The position numbers were made by a program, and so were the translations under genes. This document shows positions 8,664 to 16,618 of a stretch of 64,000 bases of DNA, one piece after another. Source of the stretch: Chloroflexota bacterium (lineage in GTDB: Bacteria; Chloroflexota; Anaerolineae; Anaerolineales; UBA11579); the NCBI GenBank assembly GCA_013112575.1, contig JABFGG010000001.1, positions 124,001 to 188,000 on the forward strand. The letters are read 5' to 3'. Under the pieces are notes generated by a model. That model had not been told where the DNA came from. It worked only from the letters and a program-made list of their open reading frames with translations, and ran no database searches. How positions within the stretch are numbered: the first letter of the stretch is position 1; each line of letters opens with the position of its first letter.

Positions 8664-10112
8664 ATGCCAAAACGCGTTTTCATCTCCGCCGACCACGGCC
8701 TGGCCATTGTCTATTTCTTGCAATCCGACGTCATCCCCACCCTGCTGGAAGCTGGTGTAGAAGTCATCCTGCTCACCGATGATGCTATCCAAGAGCGCAT
8801 TGCCGAACGCTTCGGCCAGCCCGGTCTGAGCATTGAGGGCCTGCGCCTCGACAAGGCCAAAGCCTATGCCCGCCAGCATAAACCCAGCCAACAGTTCTGG
8901 GTCGATTTCCTGCGCCGTGCCGGGGCCTCCAACAAGATCAACCTTGAAGCGGTAGACAGCTACATCTATCAGGTGGAGGGGGAGGCCAACCCGCGCCGCA
9001 AAGCCCTATTCCCCCTGATGAAACTGGTTGTGGGTCTCATGCGCCGCTCCAAAGCTGCCCGTCAGGCCCTGGTCAATTACCAAAGCCGCTTTGATCCCAG
9101 CCTTTACACAGACCTCTATGAAAAATACCAGCCTGACCTGGTGATCGCCAGTACCCCCGGCTGGCGGTTGGACCGCTACCTGTTGCGTCAGGCCGCAAAA
9201 CGCGGCATCCCCAATCTCTCGGTGATCGTCGGCTGGGACAACAGCAGCAGTTATAGTCTGCCCGGGGCGCATACCGACTACGTCACCTGCTGGTCGGAAT
9301 TGCAAAAAGAGGAATTGATCTTCGGTTCCGACTGGTCGCCTGAACGTGTCAATATCGGTGGTATCCCCTCCTACGATGGTTACTTCAACCAGCGCTGGCT
9401 CATGCCCAAAGATGAGTACTTCAAATTGCATGGCCTCGACCCGCAGCGCAAACTCATCTCCTATGCCAGCAGCTTCATTACTTTTTCACCCAACATCCAG
9501 AATGTAGAAGCCCTGGCCAATATGGTCAGTAGCGATGAGTTAACCGAGCCCTCGCAATTGCTCGTGCGCCTGCACCCCAACCACTTCATGGATGTGGAGC
9601 GTTTTGCCGCTGAAAGAGAACAGATTCGCCAGCTGGCGCGTGACCTGCCTCACGTACATGTCGTTGAGCCCGTCGCTCTGGGTGGCTCGCTGGGCCACTA
9701 TTCCGGCGAGGATATGCCCGAAAAGACCTCTATGATGGCTTACTCTGATGTTTTTGTGACGGTTTATTCCACGATGGTGGTGGAGGCCTCTGCCCATGAC
9801 AGCCCCGTAGTGAGTGCCTGCATTGACTCGCCCGTGGGCTGGCCCGGCAAGTTCACCCTGCCACTCTCCCAGATCGGCGGCTGGCCCACCCACTCCCGTT
9901 TCCGTGATTCAGGTGCGGGCCGTGTGGCTTACACCGCAGATGAGCTAACCGAGGCTGTCAATTATTACCTCGCCAACCCTGACGCCGACCTGAATGCCCG
10001 TCGCGCCTTTATCACCAATGAATGCACCTACACAGATGCTACAGCTGGGCGCAGGACGGGGGAGTATTTGTTGGGATTGGTGAATGGCAATCAAACAGAG
10101 ACTAGAGATTAG
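8664..10112 (+). CDS. putative GT-B-type glycosyl/glycerophosphotransferase
   Basis: 482 residues from ATG 8664. An earlier in-frame ATG (8619) would add only residues encoded by a word-like AT-rich spacer, so I reject it. The protein begins KRVFISADHGLAIVYFL, a GT-B-like N-terminal domain. Further on, PDLVIASTPGWRLDRYLL, NLSVIVGWDNSSSY, NIGGIPSYDGYF, LLVRLHPNHFMD and VFVTVYSTMVVEASAHDSPVV resemble CDP-glycerol glycerophosphotransferase and capsule-type GT-B proteins. The role in the surface-glycan cluster is inferred from context. Confidence 0.6.
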   Translation: MPKRVFISADHGLAIVYFLQSDVIPTLLEAGVEVILLTDDAIQERIAERFGQPGLSIEGLRLDKAKAYARQHKPSQQFWVDFLRRAGASNKINLEAVDSYIYQVEGEANPRRKALFPLMKLVVGLMRRSKAARQALVNYQSRFDPSLYTDLYEKYQPDLVIASTPGWRLDRYLLRQAAKRGIPNLSVIVGWDNSSSYSLPGAHTDYVTCWSELQKEELIFGSDWSPERVNIGGIPSYDGYFNQRWLMPKDEYFKLHGLDPQRKLISYASSFITFSPNIQNVEALANMVSSDELTEPSQLLVRLHPNHFMDVERFAAEREQIRQLARDLPHVHVVEPVALGGSLGHYSGEDMPEKTSMMAYSDVFVTVYSTMVVEASAHDSPVVSACIDSPVGWPGKFTLPLSQIGGWPTHSRFRDSGAGRVAYTADELTEAVNYYLANPDADLNARRAFITNECTYTDATAGRRTGEYLLGLVNGNQTETRD

Positions 10113-10231
10113 AAAGTTATCCTTAGGTTCTTTGAGCCCTTCGCATGAAGTTGAAACAGAACAGTCTCCAATCTCTAGTCCCTACTCTCGAATCTCTGTG
10201 TCCTCCGTGCCTCTGTGGTTAAATTAACCTA
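10100..10231 (+). repeat. word-like intergenic spacer with 11-bp inverted repeat
   Basis: An 11-base inverted repeat, GACTAGAGATT at 10100-10110 and AATCTCTAGTC at 10170-10180, brackets a 59-base loop and includes the upstream stop codon. It is followed at 10188-10222 by a C/T-rich stretch containing CCTCCGTGCCTCTGTGG and TTAAATTAA, directly abutting the ATG at 10232 without a Shine-Dalgarno. I recall similar CTCCGTG/CTCTGTGG phrases as dispersed intergenic elements in other bacterial genomes, but that is memory and not a search. Confidence 0.5.
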
Positions 10232-11266
10232 ATGCTTACTCGCATCCAACGCCGCCTCACACGCACCTTGCGCACACTCTTTACCGGCCATGCCGAGCCG
10301 CTTACCCTGCGCGCTATCCCCAGTATCTCCAAGGAGGAGGTGGCTGAGGCCCGCGAGTTTTTCCCCCTCGACAAGTTCTTCATCTTTGGACACGCCCGCT
10401 CGGGCACCACACTGTTGGCTCGCCTGGTGCGCGTGCATCCCGAGGTACATTGCAACTGGCAAGCCCATTTCTTCACGCGTCCCCCGCTGCTGGCCGGACT
10501 GGCCCAGGATGAGCGTATTGAAGCCTGGCTGGCGCGCCGCAGCAACCGCTGGAACCGCGGCCGTGACCTCACCCCGGTAGCGTTGCGCGCCATGGCTGAC
10601 TACATATTGGAACGCGATGCGCGCCGCGAGGGAGCAAAAGTGGTGGGCGACAAAAGCCCCAACGTGCTTACCAATGGCGAGGCCGTAAAACACATGCACT
10701 CCATTTATCCCGACAGCAAACTCATCTACATCGTGCGGGATGGCCGTGACACACTCATCTCCCACCGTTTCCAGAACTTCATCGATGGTCCACAATTCCT
10801 CCCGCCTGAAGACCTGCGCATCCGCGATGATTTTGCCCGCAACCCCGATCCTTATTTTACCGGACAGAAATCACTTTTCACCTCCAAAGCCTTTGAGCGC
10901 ATGGCCTCCGGTTGGGTCAAGAACATTGAAGAAACAGATGGCAAAGGCAAAGAACTCTACGGCGAGCAATACCTCTCGCTGCGTTACGAAGACTTGCTCA
11001 ATGACCCCTTTGACGAGATCAGCAAGGTCTGGGCTTTTCTTGCCGTAGACCCGCAAGGCCAGCAAGAGGCTGTCTCAGCCGAAATGTCCAGCAACCCGGA
11101 CGCGGCCTGGCAAAAAGAAAAAGCGGGGGAGCTGGTCGCCAATCTCGAAAAAGGCAAACGCGGCTCCTGGCGCGATCTCTTCACAGTGCAGGATAAACAG
11201 CGATTCAAGGCCACTGCAGGTCAAACATTGATAGATTGGGGCTATGAGCAGGACATGGAGTGGTAA
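10232..11266 (+). CDS. sulfotransferase family protein
   Basis: 344 residues. The 5'-phosphosulfate loop FGHARSGTT is at residues 52-60 and the 3'-phosphate motif IVRDGRD at about 167-173, the two PAPS-binding sites of the Sulfotransfer fold. DKSPN and RYEDLL further support the family. It would sulfate a sugar hydroxyl, adding charge to the surface glycan encoded around it. The start follows an AT/CT-rich spacer with no obvious ribosome site. The paired Gfo/Idh gene begins inside or one base after its end. Confidence 0.87.
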   Translation: MLTRIQRRLTRTLRTLFTGHAEPLTLRAIPSISKEEVAEAREFFPLDKFFIFGHARSGTTLLARLVRVHPEVHCNWQAHFFTRPPLLAGLAQDERIEAWLARRSNRWNRGRDLTPVALRAMADYILERDARREGAKVVGDKSPNVLTNGEAVKHMHSIYPDSKLIYIVRDGRDTLISHRFQNFIDGPQFLPPEDLRIRDDFARNPDPYFTGQKSLFTSKAFERMASGWVKNIEETDGKGKELYGEQYLSLRYEDLLNDPFDEISKVWAFLAVDPQGQQEAVSAEMSSNPDAAWQKEKAGELVANLEKGKRGSWRDLFTVQDKQRFKATAGQTLIDWGYEQDMEW

Positions 11267-11267
11267 T

Positions 11268-12257
11268 TTGAAATTCCTTATTGCCGGCCTCGGGTCCATA
11301 GGCCGCCGCCACCTGCGCAACCTCGTCGAATTGGGGGAAAAGGACATCCTCTTTTACCGCACCCAACGCAGCACGTTGTCGGATGAGGAACTGGACGGTT
11401 ACCCTGTTGAAACCGACCTCAGTGCTGCGCTGGCGTATAAGCCCGACGCCGTCATCATCTCCAACCCCACTTCGGTACATCTGGATGTTGCCATCCCTGC
11501 CGCAGAAGCCGGGGCACATTTATTGCTTGAAAAACCCATTTCCCACAATATGCAGCGTGTGGATGAGCTTCTCAAGGCTGTAGAAGCTTCCGGCTCACGT
11601 GTCCTTGTCGGCTTCCAGTTCCGTTACCATCCCGGCCTCTTGCGCATCCGCGACCTGCTTGCTGAAGATGCTATTGGCCGTCCGCTATCCGTGCGTGCCC
11701 ACTGGGGCGAGTACCTGCCTGACTGGCATCCCTGGGAAGATTACCGCAAGAGCTACAGCGCGCGCTCAGATCTGGGCGGTGGCGTCATCCTTACCCTCAG
11801 CCACCCGCTCGACTACCTGCGTATGTTGCTTGGTGATGTGGCTGAGTTATGGGCCTTTGCCGGTAAGTTCAGCGACCTGGAGATCGAAGTCGAGGACACT
11901 GCCGAGATCGGCCTCCAGTTCGCCAATGGCGTTGTGGGCAGCGTACACCTCAACTACACTCAACGCCCCCCGACACATCATATGGAAATCGTCGGCACGC
12001 AGGGTACTATCAAATGGGATTTTGCCGATGGTGGCGCGCAAGTCTATCAAGCCAAAGTGGGCGACTGGACTCCTTACCCTGCTCCCCACAACTTCGAGCG
12101 CAATGATCTCTTCCTTGCCCAGATGATGCACTTCCGCGAGGTGGTTAAAGGCACTGTTGCCCCCAATTGTAGCCTGAATGACGGCGTCAAAGCCCTTGAA
12201 CTGGCCCTAGCTGCCCTAGAATCTGCGGAGCAGGGCAAAAAGATTACATTCGATTAA
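11268..12257 (+). CDS. Gfo/Idh/MocA family oxidoreductase
   Basis: 329 residues from TTG 11268, chosen because GGAG lies eight bases upstream and the Rossmann strand begins at once; ATG 11244 would overlap the sulfotransferase by 23 bases. The NAD-binding motif is LIAGLGSIGRRHLRNL. LLEKPISHN contains the catalytic EKP Lys, and GGGVILTLSHPLDYLRM is the usual C-terminal domain core. Members oxidise or reduce ring hydroxyls of nucleotide sugars, and homologues often sit beside NeuB and SpsF genes, supporting a role in the same sugar pathway. Confidence 0.88.
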   Translation: MKFLIAGLGSIGRRHLRNLVELGEKDILFYRTQRSTLSDEELDGYPVETDLSAALAYKPDAVIISNPTSVHLDVAIPAAEAGAHLLLEKPISHNMQRVDELLKAVEASGSRVLVGFQFRYHPGLLRIRDLLAEDAIGRPLSVRAHWGEYLPDWHPWEDYRKSYSARSDLGGGVILTLSHPLDYLRMLLGDVAELWAFAGKFSDLEIEVEDTAEIGLQFANGVVGSVHLNYTQRPPTHHMEIVGTQGTIKWDFADGGAQVYQAKVGDWTPYPAPHNFERNDLFLAQMMHFREVVKGTVAPNCSLNDGVKALELALAALESAEQGKKITFD

Positions 12258-12266
12258 GCTATTCAG

Positions 12267-13850
12267 ATGAATCCCCCAGATAACAATCATCATCCCGCAA
12301 AACCCCAGGCATGGTACCGGCTGTTTTTAGTATTCCTCGCCTTGATCGGGGGAGGGTTGGTGTACTGGGCGACTGCCACATTGGGACCTGGCCTTGGGGA
12401 AGACTCTGCCAAGTATCTTTCCGTGGCGGAGAATCTCCTTGCTGGCAGGGGCTTCGTCTATTACAACAGCTATGCACTGGCACAATGGCCGCCATTGTTC
12501 CCTATGCTGTTGGCAGGCCTACACCTGATATCTGGGGTCGACGTTGCACAAATTGGCCGTGTCCTGAACATCCTGGCAGTTAGCTCCCTGATCTTTGCTG
12601 GTGGGCTGCTGCTTGAAAGGGCTTTTCGTCACCGCATCATTCTGGCTGTTTTTGGTAGCATCCTGATCGCTTTTTCCACTCCCATTATTTCTATCGCTTC
12701 CAATATCTCTACCGATCCGCTGTTCATTTTCCTGGTGATCCTGTTCCTGCTGGTTGCTGCTGCTTATGTACGCAGGGAGTCCTGGCCTATGCTCATACTC
12801 TTGGCTAGCCTGACCATCATAGCGAGTTATTTTCGTTACGCGGGTTTGGCTCTGGTACTCACTGGCGGCGCAATCGTGTTTTTCGCCAAACGCAAAGACT
12901 TCGTTAAAGCAACCCTGCAAGCGGGAGCATTTGTGATCGTTACAGGGCTGCCACTGTTTTTGTGGGCCTGGCTGCACAACTATCCGAGAGTGGGTGTGCT
13001 TTTCGGAGGCCATTTGCCTGCCGTACCACTCAGCAATGTCACCATCACCATCGACAAGATATTTGGTTGGTTTTTCCCCATCACAATATTGAATATCATC
13101 AGCCCTTTGCTGATCCTGGCGGTGATACTAATCCTATTGCTAACTGGCAACCGGCTTAAAGATTGGGCTGAGTTCGCCCAACGCCTGATAACTCCCGATA
13201 TCCTCCCCAGCGCCATCTTCTTGATGGTGTATGGCTTGATGCTCTTATTCTATACAAGTTCCTCCGAGGCGCGTTATCTGGGCTTTGACCGCCTGCACAT
13301 CGTTATTCTTCCTGCACTGTTGGTTGTGGGATTGACTAGCTTTGAGAGGCTCTTTCCCAAGTACCTGTACAGGCTTCCACAGCCGCTACTCAAGACCGGC
13401 ATCTATCTCGGGCTGGTTGCCTTTGCCATCATATCGATCTACGATGCTCAAAAATATGCGCGTGTCACTGCCCGGGCGGGGGATGTGAACTACAACCATA
13501 TCGTCACTCAGGAGCTAACTCAATCTGAATTGGTTGCTTTCCTCGCTTCCCTGGAATTGGATGATGATGATGACGCGCTATACAGCAACAACGATTCTGT
13601 GGCCTGGTTCTACGTCCGCCACCCCATTACCGTCTTCCCTCGCGACTATGAACTTCCACCCAGTGAGGATGACTCCGAACCATCCTGGCCTCCGCAAAGT
13701 GCAAACGGCGTCCTGGTCTGGTTTTACGGCGATCTGGATTACACCCCTGGTGTGATTTTCCCCCAAGAGGCTCTCGACTTGGGTTGGCTTACTCCCCTTT
13801 ACACCAGCGATCTTGGGGATGTTTATCAGCTGAACCCAGCTTCTCCCTAG
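12267..13850 (+). CDS. GT39-like polytopic membrane glycosyltransferase (GT-C fold)
   Basis: 527 residues with about ten hydrophobic segments between residues 15 and 400. After the first membrane segment comes LGEDSAKYLSVAENLLAGRG and then WPPLFPMLL, the first extracytoplasmic loop of ArnT/PMT-like GT-C enzymes, whose acidic residue (ED here) is catalytic. The C-terminal 120 residues form a soluble, acidic domain with DDDDD. It would use a polyprenyl-phosphate sugar on the outer membrane face, matching the DPM1-like gene at 3917. It ends the cluster; 134 bases with a new promoter follow. Confidence 0.8.
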   Translation: MNPPDNNHHPAKPQAWYRLFLVFLALIGGGLVYWATATLGPGLGEDSAKYLSVAENLLAGRGFVYYNSYALAQWPPLFPMLLAGLHLISGVDVAQIGRVLNILAVSSLIFAGGLLLERAFRHRIILAVFGSILIAFSTPIISIASNISTDPLFIFLVILFLLVAAAYVRRESWPMLILLASLTIIASYFRYAGLALVLTGGAIVFFAKRKDFVKATLQAGAFVIVTGLPLFLWAWLHNYPRVGVLFGGHLPAVPLSNVTITIDKIFGWFFPITILNIISPLLILAVILILLLTGNRLKDWAEFAQRLITPDILPSAIFLMVYGLMLLFYTSSSEARYLGFDRLHIVILPALLVVGLTSFERLFPKYLYRLPQPLLKTGIYLGLVAFAIISIYDAQKYARVTARAGDVNYNHIVTQELTQSELVAFLASLELDDDDDALYSNNDSVAWFYVRHPITVFPRDYELPPSEDDSEPSWPPQSANGVLVWFYGDLDYTPGVIFPQEALDLGWLTPLYTSDLGDVYQLNPASP

Positions 13851-13922
13851 TTCAAACATTTGAAATAAGCCACACTCCTTATTTGCTTTTGAGAAAGCAG
13901 TATAAAATAGGCACCACTAATG

Positions 13923-13955
13923 CAATATATAATTGACATTATGACATATATATTG
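13923..13955. promoter_or_regulatory. inverted-repeat operator candidate upstream of XRE gene
   Basis: CAATATATA at 13923-13931 and TATATATTG at 13947-13955 form a perfect 9-base inverted repeat with a 15-base spacer. It straddles the -35 box and reaches the -10 box, and a related half-site GTATATTG covers 13955-13962. Position and symmetry fit autoregulation by the XRE protein encoded next, which is an inference. Confidence 0.5.
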
Positions 13956-13961
13956 TATATT
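13933..13961 (+). promoter_or_regulatory. sigma70-type promoter for the XRE/membrane-protein pair
   Basis: A perfect -35 TTGACA (13933-13938) is followed after exactly 17 bases by TATATT (13956-13961). The predicted start of transcription lies near 13968, about 17 bases before the ATG at 13985, with TTGGAGA as ribosome site. Confidence 0.7.
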
Positions 13962-13984
13962 GATTGTGCTCTTGGAGATAGCCT

Positions 13985-14218
13985 ATGGATGAGATTGTCA
14001 TCGAGAATCACGTTAAACTTGCTCGGGTAGAACAGGGCCTTACCCAAAATGAACTGGCCGTTGCCATTGGTGTCACGCGCCAGACCATCGGCCTGATCGA
14101 AGCCGGTAAATATAATCCTTCCCTCAAGATCTGTTTATTGATTGCACAAACCACACACAAAACACTGGATCAGCTTTTCTGGATCAAAGGAACTGAAGAT
14201 GAATCCCTCAATCGTTGA
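13985..14218 (+). CDS. XRE-family HTH transcriptional regulator
   Basis: 77 residues, almost entirely one Cro/CI-type helix-turn-helix (about 9-63): LARVEQGLTQNELAVAIGV, then TRQTIGLIEAGKYNPSL and KTLDQLFW. This is the small stand-alone YozG/TM1321-like type often paired with a membrane protein. The next gene's ATG lies 20 bases inside its 3' end, so the pair is translationally coupled. Likely a repressor of its own promoter. Confidence 0.9.
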   Translation: MDEIVIENHVKLARVEQGLTQNELAVAIGVTRQTIGLIEAGKYNPSLKICLLIAQTTHKTLDQLFWIKGTEDESLNR

Positions 14219-14630
14219 CGAACGCACGCGGCTGATCAATGGCCGCATCAGCCAAATCGTCCTCTCTCTCACTCAGGTTGGCTTGCTGCTGGTGATTCTT
14301 TACCGCGCCTATGTCCTCCAGCAGCCTGAAGCTAACTACAACGACATCCGCATCATTCTGGGGCTGTCCGTTTTTGGCAATATCTTCACGCTTTTATATT
14401 TTGGTGGTTGGTTCCTACCTGTCCCCAACCCCCGGCGCTTGTTCCTGATCTATCTGGGCTTTACCCTCTTCCTCACCATCACGCTCACGCTCATCTACGG
14501 CTTCCCTGCAATCTCTGAATGGCCCAATACAGTGTTGCCTGCCGTGCTGGGGCCTGCCATTGTGATCGTGTTGTACTATTGGATCGCGCGCCTGGGGCAT
14601 GCCAGGGTTGAGAAACAGATCGAAGAATAA
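14199..14630 (+). CDS. small polytopic membrane protein coupled to XRE regulator
   Basis: 143 residues with about four membrane segments (roughly 20-37, 50-70, 80-100, 108-128). ATG 14199 overlaps the regulator's end and is preceded by AAAGGA. The arrangement resembles HTH plus DUF2178-like membrane protein pairs in archaea and bacteria; I cannot assign the family firmly. It may sense an envelope signal or sequester the regulator, but that is inference only. Confidence 0.7.
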   Translation: MNPSIVDERTRLINGRISQIVLSLTQVGLLLVILYRAYVLQQPEANYNDIRIILGLSVFGNIFTLLYFGGWFLPVPNPRRLFLIYLGFTLFLTITLTLIYGFPAISEWPNTVLPAVLGPAIVIVLYYWIARLGHARVEKQIEE

Positions 14631-14669
14631 TCTTATTCCCTTGATTTCTTCCAAACTCTTGGCCAAGTT

Positions 14670-15509
14670 TTATTCCCTCAACAAACTCTGGTTGCTGAGG
14701 GTGGGCAGGGGACGGGTTTCGAGTTCGGCACGCAGGGTGCGGCAGCGGGGGCAGTTGTCACTTTTGCACAGCAGGGCATAGGGGTTATCGGCAATCAGGG
14801 CCTGGGTCATGTCCACCAGGCCGCGGATGGGCAGGGCCAGGACCTGCGCCCGGCCAATGCGCAAACGCTGGGTGATGAGCGTGACGTGGGGCGTGATGGT
14901 CTCAAAGCCTTCGGAGCAGGAGGGGAAGTTGATACATTGCTGCACACCTTCGGTCGAAAGCCCCCAACGAACAAAGGTACGCCGCCCGGCCAGACGTTCG
15001 CCCAGATGAATGCTGGTGTTGGCGCGGTGATCGACACCCAGAAGCAAAACCCAGCCATCCTGATCCATGAGGGCATAGAGGGGCGCAAAAGGTTCCTGTA
15101 AGTCCTGTGAGGTCAAGACACCATTTACTCCACGCCCTGTGAATGAAAGGATGGGGTGTTTGGAGCGATCCGTAGAGGGGTGGGCGCGGATGGTCTCGGC
15201 CAGGATGCCGATGAGGCGGTCGGCGGGGGTATCCGGCCTGAAGAACTCGGCCATGCGGTTGGCATCGGAGTGTTTGCCATACTCGAGGGCATTGCGCTGC
15301 GGCCCTAATTCCGGCACGACCATGGTCTTATAGGTGAAGGATGGGGCGATGAGCTTGGGGAATTCGGCAAAGAGGGCCCCCGCTACAGTTTCCGCGCCAC
15401 CCTGCACCTTACCAAAAGCAGACAGGGAGGAGTGTACGATCACCGGCGTGTTGCGGCGGTCGAACTTGAGCTGGCGAAAGACGTGGACGAGTTGGCGGTA
15501 AGTGATCAA
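14670..15509 (-). CDS. AAC(3)-family N-acetyltransferase
   Basis: 279 residues. PVIVHSSLSAFGKVQGGAET, APSFTYKT, and LLLGVDHRANTSIHLGE are the conserved blocks of the aminoglycoside 3-N-acetyltransferase fold (Antibiotic_NAT). The start appears to be TTG 15509 without a clear ribosome site. The C-terminus carries a CPRCRTL motif, an unusual Cys pair. Chromosomal homologues in environmental bacteria often act on other amines, so resistance should not be assumed. Confidence 0.78.
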   Translation of the reverse strand: MITYRQLVHVFRQLKFDRRNTPVIVHSSLSAFGKVQGGAETVAGALFAEFPKLIAPSFTYKTMVVPELGPQRNALEYGKHSDANRMAEFFRPDTPADRLIGILAETIRAHPSTDRSKHPILSFTGRGVNGVLTSQDLQEPFAPLYALMDQDGWVLLLGVDHRANTSIHLGERLAGRRTFVRWGLSTEGVQQCINFPSCSEGFETITPHVTLITQRLRIGRAQVLALPIRGLVDMTQALIADNPYALLCKSDNCPRCRTLRAELETRPLPTLSNQSLLRE

Positions 15510-15595
15510 GGCGAGGTATCAGGAATCAGTCAGCGGGAAACAGGTAAATTGTCAGGGTTGCGACGCCTGCTTCCGGTTTCCGGGGAACATCTGTA

Positions 15596-16372
15596 TTATG
15601 CCCCTTTCCAATTGGCGGGGCGTTTCTCGGCGAAAGCCTGCATGCCCTCTTTCTGGTCTTCAGTAGCGAAGAGGCCGTAAAAAGCATCGCGTTCAGCCTG
15701 GATGCCGTCTTTCAGATATGTATCAAAGGCCTGGTTGACGGCAGCTTTGCCGGTGCGCAGAGCAACGGGCGCACGCACGGCGATCTGCTGGGCCAGTTCG
15801 AGGGCCTCTTCCAGATAACGTTCGACCGGCACGACGCGATTGGCGAGGCCATAGTGCAGGGCTTCCTCGGCAGACAAAGTGCGGTTGTTGAGCACCATCT
15901 CCATGGCAATGACCTTGCCGACAGCACGCGTGAGGCGCTGGGTGCCGCCCGCCCCGGGGATGACGCCCAGATTGATCTCCGGCTGGCCGAACTGGGCCGT
16001 CTCTGAAGCCACCAACATATCGCAGGACATGGCCAACTCGTTACCCCCACCCAAACACCAGCCCGACACAGCGGCGATGACCGGTTTCTGGATATCCATG
16101 ATGCGGTCGAAGGGGGCGATGTGGGCTTTTGCGTTCATCGATTCGGGAGTTTCATCGACCATTTCTTTGATGTCGGCCCCGGCGGCAAAGGCGCGCTCAT
16201 TGCCCGTGACCACCATGGCCCTGATTTTGTCATCGGCATCAAAGGCCTCTAAAGCATCCATGAGGGCGGTCATGAGGGGATTGTTGAGGGCGTTGAGCGC
16301 CTTGGGATTGTTGATGCGTACCAGGCCCACACGGTCGTGGGTTTCGGTGAGGACAAGAGCATCTTGTGACAT
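15596..16372 (-). CDS. enoyl-CoA hydratase (crotonase family)
   Basis: 258 residues from an ATG with GGAGCC upstream. The oxyanion hole segments AFAAGADIKEM and GWCLGGGNELAMSCD are present, and both catalytic glutamates can be placed (Glu112 in NELAMSCD, Glu132 in PEINLGVIPGAGGTQRL). This is the full-length EchA/FadB-like short form that hydrates trans-2-enoyl-CoA in fatty-acid or butyrate metabolism. Its neighbours do not belong to the pathway. Confidence 0.92.
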   Translation of the reverse strand: MSQDALVLTETHDRVGLVRINNPKALNALNNPLMTALMDALEAFDADDKIRAMVVTGNERAFAAGADIKEMVDETPESMNAKAHIAPFDRIMDIQKPVIAAVSGWCLGGGNELAMSCDMLVASETAQFGQPEINLGVIPGAGGTQRLTRAVGKVIAMEMVLNNRTLSAEEALHYGLANRVVPVERYLEEALELAQQIAVRAPVALRTGKAAVNQAFDTYLKDGIQAERDAFYGLFATEDQKEGMQAFAEKRPANWKGA

Positions 16373-16437
16373 GGCAGGCTCCGGGTAGATTAGGGATTGT
16401 AGATTGCTGATTTGTGAATAATTATACGCGAGTCGGT

Positions 16438-16554
16438 TGCAAGCGGCGGAGAATATCGAGATAAAACCATGTTGATTGCCACCGCTTGCATTTGTAATTG
16501 GCTGATTATGATGATTTTACTTTCAAGTCTCATGCAGCCAATTACACGAAGCGG
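16438..16554. repeat. nested inverted repeats between divergent genes
   Basis: TGCAAGCGG (16438-16446) pairs with CCGCTTGCA (16482-16490). Directly after the latter, TGTAATTGGCTG (16493-16504) pairs with CAGCCAATTACA (16535-16546), and the CCGCTT at 16482 can alternatively pair with AAGCGG at 16549-16554. The result is two mutually exclusive folds sharing one arm. It lies in the 246-base divergent region between the hydratase and the TIM-barrel gene; a mobile-element remnant or regulatory structure is possible. Confidence 0.5.
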
Positions 16555-16618
16555 CACAAAGTAAATAAGTACAGATTACCAATTACAATTTACTGATCAC
16601 TCTCTGGAGGAGTCCGCC

